Part shown: one piece after another, positions 1 to 7,214 of the stretch
Layout of the letters: each line of letters begins with the position of its first letter
Position numbering within the stretch: position 1 is the first letter of the stretch
Source of the DNA: JBGPTK01 sp041497605
GTDB lineage: Bacteria; Acidobacteriota; Terriglobia; Acidiferrales; UBA7541
Assembly (NCBI GenBank): GCA_041497605.1
Contig: JBGQGW010000036.1
Coordinates: 1-19,708, forward strand
Direction: 5' to 3'
DNA: 19,708 nt
The notes under the pieces: model-generated
Told to the model about the DNA's origin: nothing
The model's input: the letters and a program-made list of their open reading frames with translations, nothing else
Databases searched by the model: none
Position numbers and translations under genes: made by a program

Positions 1-490
1 GCCTGTCGCCTCCCACCGGCTCGGGGCCTGTCTTCCAACGCGCGGAATAATTCGGCAGCGATTCGGGCGGCTCATCTCCCCAGGGATAGAGTTTGCCCTC
101 GAGACCTCCGCGCGCGGCGCGCTCCCATTCTGCTTCGGTGGGCAAGCGGAACCGGCGGCCCGTTGCGCGGCTGAGCCATTCACAATACGCAACCGCCTCG
201 AACCAGTTGACGGAAACCACTGGCTGATCGGGAAGCGAGAGCTGCGGGTCATCCCAGTTCGGAGGAGGTTGGTGTTTCGTTGCTCCAAGGAATCGAGCGT
301 AGTCTGAGTGCGTGACCTGATGAATCGCGAATTCAAACGCGTCGACCCACACGCGGTGCACCGGCCGCTCGTTGTCCTGGCCGGTTTCCGAGCCCATCTC
401 GAACCATCCCTCGGGGATGCGAACTACACCGGGCTCCGCCACGTGGTGATGGGAATTTGCATCTCCGCGCGCTGGTGAAGTTGCGTCCAT
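1..490 (-). CDS. Formylglycine-generating-enzyme (SUMF1/FGE-sulfatase) family protein, C-terminus cut by window edge
   Basis: The visible 163 codons give the N-terminal half of an FGE-sulfatase domain. Family hallmarks are IPEGWFEMGSE near residue 25, a PVHRVWVDAF stretch, then PVVSVNWFEAVAYCEWL and RLPTEAEWERAARGG, followed by YPWGDE. Family members either oxidise a sulfatase cysteine to formylglycine or do unrelated oxidation or binding jobs. The catalytic cysteine region lies in the missing C-terminal half, so true FGE activity cannot be judged. No signal peptide is seen. The ATG at 490 is preceded by GGAG (complement of 502-505), which is a slightly long spacing of 11 bases. It starts 45 bases after the PIG-L deacetylase stop on the same strand, so the two are probably co-transcribed. 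The family call is firm; the substrate is unknown. Confidence 0.85.
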   Translation of the reverse strand, partial: MDATSPARGDANSHHHVAEPGVVRIPEGWFEMGSETGQDNERPVHRVWVDAFEFAIHQVTHSDYARFLGATKHQPPPNWDDPQLSLPDQPVVSVNWFEAVAYCEWLSRATGRRFRLPTEAEWERAARGGLEGKLYPWGDEPPESLPNYSARWKTGPEPVGGDR

Positions 491-535
491 GATTATTGAT
501 ACTCCGATGATTTCAACTGCGGCTTCGTGCCGCAC

Positions 536-3040
536 TCAGCGCGGCGCTTTCGACTGGCTCAGCAAATTGACGAACAGCCGATAGGCGCCCGGCACGCCCG
601 CCGGCAGTTCCCGGAAGAACGACAATCCGGTGAAGATGTAAACGCCCTTGCCGTCGCGCGCATACACCAGGCTGCCCAGCTCTTCTTTTTCTCCCGGATC
701 GCGCAGCGCCAGGATCGCCTGGTAGCGCGGGTCGAAATCAGTCCAATAATAAAGTCCGCGCTCCTGCACCCATCCCTTGAAATCCTCCATGGTGATCTTG
801 TTCGGGAAATTGAGCACCGGATTATCCGGCGCGACGAAACGCACCGGTGAATTTTCGTCCGTGGTGCGCGCGATGTCCGAAGACATCGAAGCCGGGAATG
901 GCGCTGGATGGAGCTTCTCCCATGTCCCCGGGCGCTCGTATTGGACCACCAGCGTTCCTCCCTGGCGCACGTAATCGAGCAGGCGGGGATTGGCTCGAAC
1001 CACGTCGGCCCGCAATTCATAAGCGCGAGTGCCGACGATAATCGCGTCGTACCGGCTCAGGTTGCCGAAGGCCAGCGCCGTTTCATCCAGCAGGTCCACG
1101 CGGATGTCCAAGCTTCGCAGAAGATCGGGGATCGGATCGATTTCCGCGGCGATGTACCCGGCGCTCAAACCGGCGGGCACCGCGAGATCAAGGACGTGCG
1201 CCGTCGCATCGGCTGGATGCATCCAGCTCCTCGTCGGAAGCGAGGGCAATGGTTCGATGGATTCGCGGAAAGTTTGATTTCCAATTCGAGCGAAGGGCTT
1301 CAAAGGATAAGAGCCCGCGGAGAGTTTCGCCGGCGCGGTGACGGCGAAACGGATCAATTGATCCTCCGGTTTGGAGAAATGAAGCGGTGCGACCGGATTT
1401 ACACTCCAGCCGGATGGGGTTTCCACGCCCGCGGTGACATCGGCGGGCGCCGTGCCGTGATAGCGCACGCGCGCCAGCAATTCCACCTGCTTCGCCGGCT
1501 GGTCCTGCCGCAACATAATCTGCTCCGGCGCGACGTGTAATGAAACGGCGGGAACGAGTTCGGGGGGATACGTCAGCACCTGCGTCGAAGTCACTTGGAT
1601 GGACACAACCGCGACGCTGGCCGTGAAGTCGTAACCATCCACTGAGATTTTGTAGCGTGTCTCGACCATCGGCGGAGGCCACGGCAGGGCGGGGTCCACG
1701 GGCGTGACCGGCGGTTGAGCGTTCGCGGGAATCGAAACCTCAAGCCTGGCGCCTTGGGGACTTGTCTCCTGCTTCACAATTTTCCACCCGCTGGGCACAG
1801 ACAGCACCGGGTCCGCGAGTCCAACCGGAAACTCCGGGCGCGCCCACGCACTCGCCACAACCGAAAAACTTTCTCCGGCTACCAGATCGCGGCGATCGGC
1901 GCGGGCTTGGGCATTGAAAGCAATTGAGTCCGACAAGGCGGTCTCGATTCTCCGGAGAGCGGCTTGCAGATCAAAAGCGAGATCGCTGCTGGAAGAAGCT
2001 GAGATGCGGCCGCTCGCCGATTTAATTTCTTTGGCAGCCTGCGCCAGATCCTTGGCTGCTTGTAGCCAATTGAGACGAAGAGCTTCCTCGCGGGCTGCCG
2101 TTAGCGAAGATTCGGCAGCCTTCAAGTTGGGGGCGATCTCCGTATTTTTTTTCGCCAGATTCGATAGCGGCTCGGCCAAGTCGGCGAGGGTCACGCCATT
2201 TTTCGCCTCCGATCCGCCCGCGACTTTCAGATAAATCGCGCTGTGAAGAAACGAAGAATCGGATTCTGCCGGGGTTCCCTGTGAGACGTGCTGCGACCGG
2301 CCTTCGATCCCCAGATCGTTGTAACTCTTTCCGAAGAGCGGAGAAATCTCCTCGGCGGGAATGCGGATTGCTCCGGGCCCCCCGCCGAAAGCGGGCGCCA
2401 GCATCACTGGCGTCTTCCATGCAGGCAGCCCCTCGGCAATTTGATCCGGGAAATTTTTCGCATCCCCTGCCATTTCGACGGCGCGCGGTGCCAGAATGCC
2501 GGAGGCTTGGTGTTGCCCGTGGCCGCCGTGTACGCCGCCCCAGCCATTGATCACCACGTCCGGCCGGAACGTGCGGATCACGCGGACCATGTCTTCCAGG
2601 GGAGCGTCGCCCCAAATTTTCAGCGTCTCCTCGGGACTTTTTGAGAATCCGAAATCGGCGGCGCGCGTGAAGAATTGATGTTGAACGCCATACATTTTGT
2701 CGGCGTTCAGCAATTCCTGCGTGCGAAGGATGCCGATTTCATCGCCCTGTTCGGGCCCCAGCGCGTTCTGTCCTCCTTGCCCGCGCGTGATCGTGAGCAC
2801 GGCAACGTCGGCGCCGAGGCCGCGCGAAAGATAGGTGAGCAGGCCGGGCCACTCGTCATCGGGATGCGCGGTGACAAATAGGATGCGGGTGGTCACGCGC
2901 GCCTGGTCGATCGCTTCGACGCTCTGCGTCAAATTTTGCGCCGCAGCGGAACTGGCTCCCACGAGAAGCAGCGATACAAGGACGGCGAAAACAATCAGGA
3001 TGCGGTTTGGGTCACGATCGAATTTTTTCAGGTGATTCAT
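536..3040 (-). CDS. Secreted PIG-L/LmbE-family deacetylase with large C-terminal extension
   Basis: This is an 834-residue protein. Residues 1-34 form a Sec signal peptide (hydrophobic stretch 14-28, then ASSAAA before Gln35). The PIG-L/LmbE domain follows, with the zinc and catalytic motif AHPDDE at 58-63 and the second metal-site motif GHGQHQA (His174, His177). Such enzymes remove N-acetyl groups from GlcNAc-type substrates. Residues about 282-400 are helical and Ala/Lys/Glu-rich. Residues about 513-585 resemble a NEW3-like beta domain. Residues about 625-834 look like a ThuA or class I amidotransferase-like fold (YDAIIVGTRAYE, LLDYVRQGGTLVVQY). The start is placed at ATG 3040 because AGGA lies 5 bases upstream and the signal peptide then begins correctly; an upstream ATG at 3133 would add 31 residues without a signal-peptide character. 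The signal peptide places it outside the cytoplasm, so a cell-envelope or external glycan is a likelier substrate than a cytosolic thiol precursor. That is inference. Confidence 0.88.
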   Translation of the reverse strand: MNHLKKFDRDPNRILIVFAVLVSLLLVGASSAAAQNLTQSVEAIDQARVTTRILFVTAHPDDEWPGLLTYLSRGLGADVAVLTITRGQGGQNALGPEQGDEIGILRTQELLNADKMYGVQHQFFTRAADFGFSKSPEETLKIWGDAPLEDMVRVIRTFRPDVVINGWGGVHGGHGQHQASGILAPRAVEMAGDAKNFPDQIAEGLPAWKTPVMLAPAFGGGPGAIRIPAEEISPLFGKSYNDLGIEGRSQHVSQGTPAESDSSFLHSAIYLKVAGGSEAKNGVTLADLAEPLSNLAKKNTEIAPNLKAAESSLTAAREEALRLNWLQAAKDLAQAAKEIKSASGRISASSSSDLAFDLQAALRRIETALSDSIAFNAQARADRRDLVAGESFSVVASAWARPEFPVGLADPVLSVPSGWKIVKQETSPQGARLEVSIPANAQPPVTPVDPALPWPPPMVETRYKISVDGYDFTASVAVVSIQVTSTQVLTYPPELVPAVSLHVAPEQIMLRQDQPAKQVELLARVRYHGTAPADVTAGVETPSGWSVNPVAPLHFSKPEDQLIRFAVTAPAKLSAGSYPLKPFARIGNQTFRESIEPLPSLPTRSWMHPADATAHVLDLAVPAGLSAGYIAAEIDPIPDLLRSLDIRVDLLDETALAFGNLSRYDAIIVGTRAYELRADVVRANPRLLDYVRQGGTLVVQYERPGTWEKLHPAPFPASMSSDIARTTDENSPVRFVAPDNPVLNFPNKITMEDFKGWVQERGLYYWTDFDPRYQAILALRDPGEKEELGSLVYARDGKGVYIFTGLSFFRELPAGVPGAYRLFVNLLSQSKAPR

Positions 3041-3185
3041 CTTTATCCTAGAAAAGTCACGAAACTTGATAAGAATAGCAAGGAACCGCGGCTGGCTTGA
3101 TGAAATTTCCTCATGACGCGAACGGCGGTGCATCCAAATTGGGGTGCCCGAAATTTTCGGATGGCTGGGTTAGTATGGGAGTTGC

Positions 3186-4241
3186 ATGGTCTCGCTCGGT
3201 GTCATCATGACGACCGCGACGGCAACGATTCTGATCGCTGAACTCCTGCGCGATTGCCGTCAGAACTTCCGCCTGGAAGTTTTAAAGCAGGTGCGCCGGG
3301 CCGTTTACAGCGGCATCGTCTCTGCCCTGTTCGTTCTTGCGGCTATGTGCATTGCCCCCGCTCCGGCGCACGCGAACCAATTGAATGTCCCCCCGGAAGT
3401 GAAGCAAGGCCTTGACCGGATCTTTGACGGCGATCCCGATGCCGCGATTGATCTTGCAAAAGTGGTGCAGCAAAAGCAGCCCGAGCATCCCGTTGGCTAT
3501 CTGCTCGAAGCCGAAGCTCGCTGGTGGAAAATCTACTGCGAAGCGCTCGAAGTGAAATACGAAATGGTCGACGCCTGGAAGCGTTCCAAGCGTCCCGGTG
3601 ACGATGACTATCTCGCCCTGGCCGATCACGGCATCTCTTTGGCCCAGGCTCAATTGAAAAATTCCGATTCAGCAGAAATGCATCTTTACGCCGGAATGGG
3701 CCTGGCGCTCAAAGCACGGCTCTTCGGTTTGCGCGAGGAGCGCCGCGCCACGGCCCGCGCCGGCGTGGATGCCCGTGAACAATTTCTGCGCGCCGCGCAG
3801 CTCGATCCCGATCTTGCTGATGCCTACACCGGCCTTGGCCTCTACAACTATTATGCCGACGCGCTTTCCGCCATCGCGAAAGTCCTGCGCTTCATCATGG
3901 GAATTCCGGGCGGCAGCAAAAGGGAAGGCATCAAGCAACTGGAAATCGGGATGAGCCGCGGCGAATTGATCGCTCCGGAAGCGCGCTTTTACTATGCGCG
4001 GAACCTTCGCACCTACGATCAAAAATACGAAGAAGCATTGGCAATTGCCGCTCCACTGGTAGAACGGTACCCGCACAATCCGATTTTCTTGTTAATGGTG
4101 GGAAATTTGAATGCCGAGTTGGGCCGCAAGGAAAAAGCCGCGGCCAGCTTCCGCGCCGCCGGACAATTGCCAATTCGCGATTCGGCCTGCGCGGAACGCG
4201 TGCGCAAGGTTGCGGAAATGTTTCTTTCCTCGTCGCATTAA
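3186..4241 (+). CDS. Exported TPR-like protein of unknown function
   Basis: The 351-residue product has a hydrophobic segment at about residues 42-57 ending in APAPAHANQ, which looks like a signal peptide with cleavage after about residue 63. The mature part is all helical. TPR-like repeats are visible, for example AREQFLRAAQLDPDLADAYTG, EALAIAAPLVERYPHNP and a final ELGRKEKAAASFRAAGQ. I do not recognise a named family and assign no reaction; TPR proteins usually scaffold protein contacts. The start is uncertain. ATG 3186 has GGGAG 4 bases upstream but places 36 or more residues before the signal peptide core. GTG 3291, with GGAAG upstream, would give a 316-residue protein starting directly with MRRAVYSG, a textbook signal-peptide start. 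It is divergent from the PIG-L gene and convergent with lipA. Confidence 0.75.
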   Translation: MVSLGVIMTTATATILIAELLRDCRQNFRLEVLKQVRRAVYSGIVSALFVLAAMCIAPAPAHANQLNVPPEVKQGLDRIFDGDPDAAIDLAKVVQQKQPEHPVGYLLEAEARWWKIYCEALEVKYEMVDAWKRSKRPGDDDYLALADHGISLAQAQLKNSDSAEMHLYAGMGLALKARLFGLREERRATARAGVDAREQFLRAAQLDPDLADAYTGLGLYNYYADALSAIAKVLRFIMGIPGGSKREGIKQLEIGMSRGELIAPEARFYYARNLRTYDQKYEEALAIAAPLVERYPHNPIFLLMVGNLNAELGRKEKAAASFRAAGQLPIRDSACAERVRKVAEMFLSSSH

Positions 4242-4283
4242 TCTTGGATCTAAGTCTTGTGTTTTATTTTCCGGGACAGTAAA

Positions 4284-5204
4284 TCAGCTTCGGGCAGATT
4301 CTTCCTGTTCGAAGGCGTGATACGAAGATCGAACCAGCGGTCCCGCTTCCACGTGTTTGAATCCCATCGGCTCGCCCAGGCGCTTGAACTCGGCGAATTC
4401 ATCGGGGTGAACGAACCGCGCAACGGGCAGATGCTCTCGAGTCGGTTGCAGATATTGTCCCAGCGTCAGAATGTGCGTGCCCTGCGCGGCGATCTCTTCC
4501 ATCGCCGCCAGCACCTCCTCGCGCGTTTCTCCCAGGCCCAGCATCATCCCCGTTTTCGTTGGAGTGTCTGGAGAAGATGCCCGCACCCGCCGCAGCAGCT
4601 CCAGGGAGCGCTCCCACTCCGCGCCGCGGCGCACGCGGCGATAAAGGCGCGGCACCGTCTCCATATTGTGATTCAGCACATCGGGCCGGGCCGCGAGCAC
4701 CGTTTCCACAGCGGACCAAACGCCGCGAAAATCCGGGATCAGCACTTCCACGCGGCAGCCGGGAACCCGGCGGCGGATTTCCGCAATCGTCCGCGCGAAG
4801 ATGGCGGCGCCGCCATCGGGTTGGTCGTCGCGATTCACCGACGTCACCACCGCGTAACGCAGTCCCATTTTCTCCACCGCTTCCGCCACGCGCTCGGGTT
4901 CGTCTTCATCCGGCGGCCCGATGGGCTTGCCCGAGGGCACCGCGCAGAATCCGCAGGCGCGCGTGCAGATGTTGCCCAGGATCATGAACGTCGCGGTGCG
5001 ATGATCCCAGCACTCGCCCATATTGGGGCAGCGCGCGCTCTCGCACACCGTGTGCAAATCCAGCGTCCGCATGATCCGCTTCAGCTCCTGATAATTCTCC
5101 CCGCCGAAGAAACGGACCTTCAGCCACTCGGGACGCGGATGCGCGCCCGGCGGCGGAATTTCGCCGGAAGGAGCACTCGGAAGAATATTGAACGGAGTCG
5201 CCAT
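4284..5204 (-). CDS. lipA: Lipoyl synthase (radical SAM)
   Basis: A 306-residue cytoplasmic enzyme that inserts two sulfurs into protein-bound octanoyl groups to make the lipoyl cofactor of 2-oxoacid dehydrogenases and the glycine cleavage system. The auxiliary cluster cysteines are Cys54, Cys59 and Cys65 (CESARCPNMGEC), which is the sacrificed sulfur source. The radical SAM cluster is CTRACGFC (Cys80, Cys84, Cys87). The C-terminal RSSYHA (292-297) supplies the serine ligand of the auxiliary cluster. Length and motifs match the family throughout. ATG 5204 is chosen over an in-frame TTG at 5219; neither has a strong ribosome-binding site. No lipB (octanoyltransferase) gene is adjacent, so it appears to be a single-gene unit. 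Its end is 42 bases from the convergent TPR gene, without an obvious terminator between them. Confidence 0.96.
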   Translation of the reverse strand: MATPFNILPSAPSGEIPPPGAHPRPEWLKVRFFGGENYQELKRIMRTLDLHTVCESARCPNMGECWDHRTATFMILGNICTRACGFCAVPSGKPIGPPDEDEPERVAEAVEKMGLRYAVVTSVNRDDQPDGGAAIFARTIAEIRRRVPGCRVEVLIPDFRGVWSAVETVLAARPDVLNHNMETVPRLYRRVRRGAEWERSLELLRRVRASSPDTPTKTGMMLGLGETREEVLAAMEEIAAQGTHILTLGQYLQPTREHLPVARFVHPDEFAEFKRLGEPMGFKHVEAGPLVRSSYHAFEQEESARS

Positions 5205-5454
5205 TTGGGTGCGCTGCAAAATTCCATTCTACTCTACGCAGTCAACTGGGGTGAAACAAGTCGCTGATCCGGTCCCGCCGCCGCTCAATCCATCCCCCGG
5301 CGAGTCGCCTTGGAACGCCAACGCTGTTCCATTCTGACAACGAGTCGGCTTGCCTTTTGTTGTAATTTTGCCACAGCATAACCATCTAAGCACAAAGATT
5401 GGCCATAAATCATTGATTCCAAAAGCTGAAATTGATATTCATGGGCCCCACGAA

Positions 5455-5463
5455 TGCTATGAT
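5455..5463 (+). promoter_or_regulatory. Candidate extended -10 promoter for lpxC
   Basis: TGCTATGAT forms TG-N followed by TATGAT (5 of 6 matches to TATAAT), 19 bases before the ATG of lpxC at 5483. The nearest -35-like element, TTGATA at 5432-5437, lies 20 bases away. That is too far for a standard promoter but tolerable with an extended -10. Transcription would start near 5470, which supports the 5483 start over the upstream ATGs. The rest of the lipA-lpxC gap (5205-5454) shows nothing I can name. Confidence 0.4.
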
Positions 5464-5482
5464 TATTCCCGGCTTATTAGAC

Positions 5483-6385
5483 ATGTCCTATCAACTCACC
5501 ATCGATCGACCGGCTGAAACGCACGGCGTCGGACTGCACACCGCAGTGCGCTGCCGTCTGCGTCTCCTGCCCGCTCCTGCCGATACCGGCATCGTCTTCC
5601 GCCGGGTCGACCTCGACAATTTCGAAATCGAGGCACATGTCCGCAACGTCGCCCGGGTGAGTTACGCCACCAGCCTGATGAAAAATGGCGTGCTGATCTC
5701 GACCACGGAGCACCTGCTCGCGGCGCTCTATTCTTGCGGAGTCGACAACGTGTATGTGGAAATTGATGCTCTCGAACTGCCCATCCTCGATGGCTCCGCG
5801 CAGCCATTCATCGAAATGCTTCAGCAAGCGGGAATCCGGCGGCTTCGGCGGCGGCGCCGCTACCTGAAAATGTTGAAGCCGCTTGAATTTTCCGACGGCG
5901 ACCGCCGCATCGGAATATACCCCAGCGATGAATTTCACGTCCGCTGCTTCATTGACTATTCGCACGCGCTGATCGGCCGCCAGAACGTGGACCTGACCAT
6001 CGATCGCGAAACGTTCAGCCGGGAACTGGCCCCAGCCCGCACGTTTGGCTTCGTGCATGAGGAAGCCCAACTGCGCGCCATGGGATTGATTCGCGGCGTT
6101 TCCTACGAAAACGTGGTGGTGCTGGATCGGGAGCGTATCTTGAACGGCCCCACGCGTTTCAAGGACGAGTTCTGCCGCCACAAAGCGCTCGACCTGATTG
6201 GCGATTTGGCCCTGGTGAGCCGCCCACTGAAGGCGCTTGTTGTAGCGCACAAGGCAGGCCACGCCTTGCACACGCAACTGGTTACGCGCTTGCTGGCTGA
6301 TAGTTCGCTCTGGACCGAAACCACGGAAGAAGCCCGTCCACTCCATCGCGTTGCTGTAGCCCAGCACACCCTAGCCAGCGATTAA
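5483..6385 (+). CDS. lpxC: UDP-3-O-acyl-N-acetylglucosamine deacetylase
   Basis: A 300-residue zinc deacetylase that performs the committed step of lipid A synthesis on the cytoplasmic side. Zinc ligands are visible as His77 in TTEHLLAA, then His233 and Asp237 in FCRHKALDLIGD. The general base Glu76 precedes His77, and His260 lies in KAGHALH. The N-terminal ETHGVGLHT and the RTFGFVHEE segment near 186-194 are also conserved in the family. In-frame start codons exist upstream (TTG 5432, ATG 5441, ATG 5459), but family alignment favours ATG 5483, which gives the usual length of about 300 residues. The candidate promoter at 5455-5463 agrees, although no good ribosome-binding site is seen. The gene is single and not next to the usual lpxA/fabZ genes. 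It ends 5 bases from the convergent DUF4190 gene. Confidence 0.95.
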   Translation: MSYQLTIDRPAETHGVGLHTAVRCRLRLLPAPADTGIVFRRVDLDNFEIEAHVRNVARVSYATSLMKNGVLISTTEHLLAALYSCGVDNVYVEIDALELPILDGSAQPFIEMLQQAGIRRLRRRRRYLKMLKPLEFSDGDRRIGIYPSDEFHVRCFIDYSHALIGRQNVDLTIDRETFSRELAPARTFGFVHEEAQLRAMGLIRGVSYENVVVLDRERILNGPTRFKDEFCRHKALDLIGDLALVSRPLKALVVAHKAGHALHTQLVTRLLADSSLWTETTEEARPLHRVAVAQHTLASD

Positions 6386-6390
6386 TCGAG

Positions 6391-7095
6391 TCATCGTTCC
6401 GCCGCGCCCGGGTTTATGGGGTCGGCGGTGATCGTAAAATCATGAACGCCGGGAGACGAGCATCCCGCCGCAGCCTTGGCGACGGGCGACCCCGGCCGAT
6501 AATTGAAGATGTACCCCATCCCCTCGCTGGTATTGCCGGAGCCGTAGTTCGACAGCCGGATATCGATCAGCAATGCATGGTCGCAGGACGAATCCTTCAC
6601 ACCGGCCGCGCCGCCCATCGAACCCAGGCTCGGCGGGAATCCGTTGTCATACGTAGCGGAATAGGTGACCGACGCAACTGTCATGGTACGCAGTCTGCCG
6701 ACCGCAGCCGCTTCGTTCGCCACCATCTTGGAATGTAGCAGGTTTGGTATGGCGATGGCTGCGATGATCAAAACGATAACGATCGGCATCAGCATTGCCC
6801 CCAAATACCCCAGCACTAATCCCGCTACCGCCATTCCTTTGCCCGTCAAGCGGCCCGCGCTGTGGCGAATGTCGGAAAGAGACAAATGCCCCAGCACAAT
6901 GGCTGCCACGGCGGCTGGAAAAAACAGAAACAAGATTCCGCAAATCAAGCTGCCAATCGCCTTGCCGCTCGTTTCAACTCCGGCCCTTGCCACAGGAACC
7001 GCGGCGCCCGCGTTCATTGCCATGGGATTTGCGCAGCTTTGGCAAAAGCGTGCCTCATCCGGATTGGAGTGCCCGCACATCTGGCAAGTCTGCAT
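6391..7095 (-). CDS. Zinc-ribbon / DUF4190 membrane protein with type IV pilin-like C-terminal part
   Basis: A 234-residue protein with three parts. Residues 1-24 form a zinc ribbon (Cys4, Cys7, Cys18, Cys21). Residues about 46-100 form a DUF4190-like pair of membrane helices (AIGSLICGILFLF, then GMAVAGLVLGYLGAM). From about 104 a second hydrophobic run, IVIVLIIAAIAIPNLL, continues into NEAAAVGRLRT and then a soluble domain with SATYDNGFPPSLGSMGG. This third part closely resembles acidobacterial type IV pilin-like proteins, but there is no prepilin peptidase site (no GFTLIE-type motif). It is therefore likely a membrane-anchored protein with a cytoplasmic zinc ribbon and an external pilin-like domain rather than a fibre subunit. 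The start is firm: GGAGG (complement of 7102-7106) sits 6 bases before the ATG. Function unknown. Confidence 0.85.
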   Translation of the reverse strand: MQTCQMCGHSNPDEARFCQSCANPMAMNAGAAVPVARAGVETSGKAIGSLICGILFLFFPAAVAAIVLGHLSLSDIRHSAGRLTGKGMAVAGLVLGYLGAMLMPIVIVLIIAAIAIPNLLHSKMVANEAAAVGRLRTMTVASVTYSATYDNGFPPSLGSMGGAAGVKDSSCDHALLIDIRLSNYGSGNTSEGMGYIFNYRPGSPVAKAAAGCSSPGVHDFTITADPINPGAAER

Positions 7096-7176
7096 CGCGC
7101 GCCTCCGCGAAGAAATGCAAAGAAATCGGCTCTGTGGTTAACCGTTTTCCTTTGGAAAGTCAATCATTCGGCACGA

Positions 7177-7205
7177 TTGCCAAACGCGAAGCGGAGCGCG
7201 ACAAT
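7177..7205 (+). promoter_or_regulatory. Candidate promoter for glmU
   Basis: TTGCCA (7177-7182, 5 of 6 matches to the -35 consensus) is followed after 17 bases by GACAAT (7200-7205, 4 of 6 matches to the -10 consensus). Transcription would then begin around 7212, only a few bases before the glmU ATG at 7215, giving an almost leaderless message. This is consistent with the absence of a close ribosome-binding site. The element is weak and could be chance. Confidence 0.3.
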
Positions 7206-7214
7206 TATTCTATT

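Noticed and set aside
6795..7214. Open extension upstream of glmU that would add 140 residues
   Set aside because: It is antisense to the DUF4190 gene, has no protein-like features, and GlmU aligns from ATG 7215.
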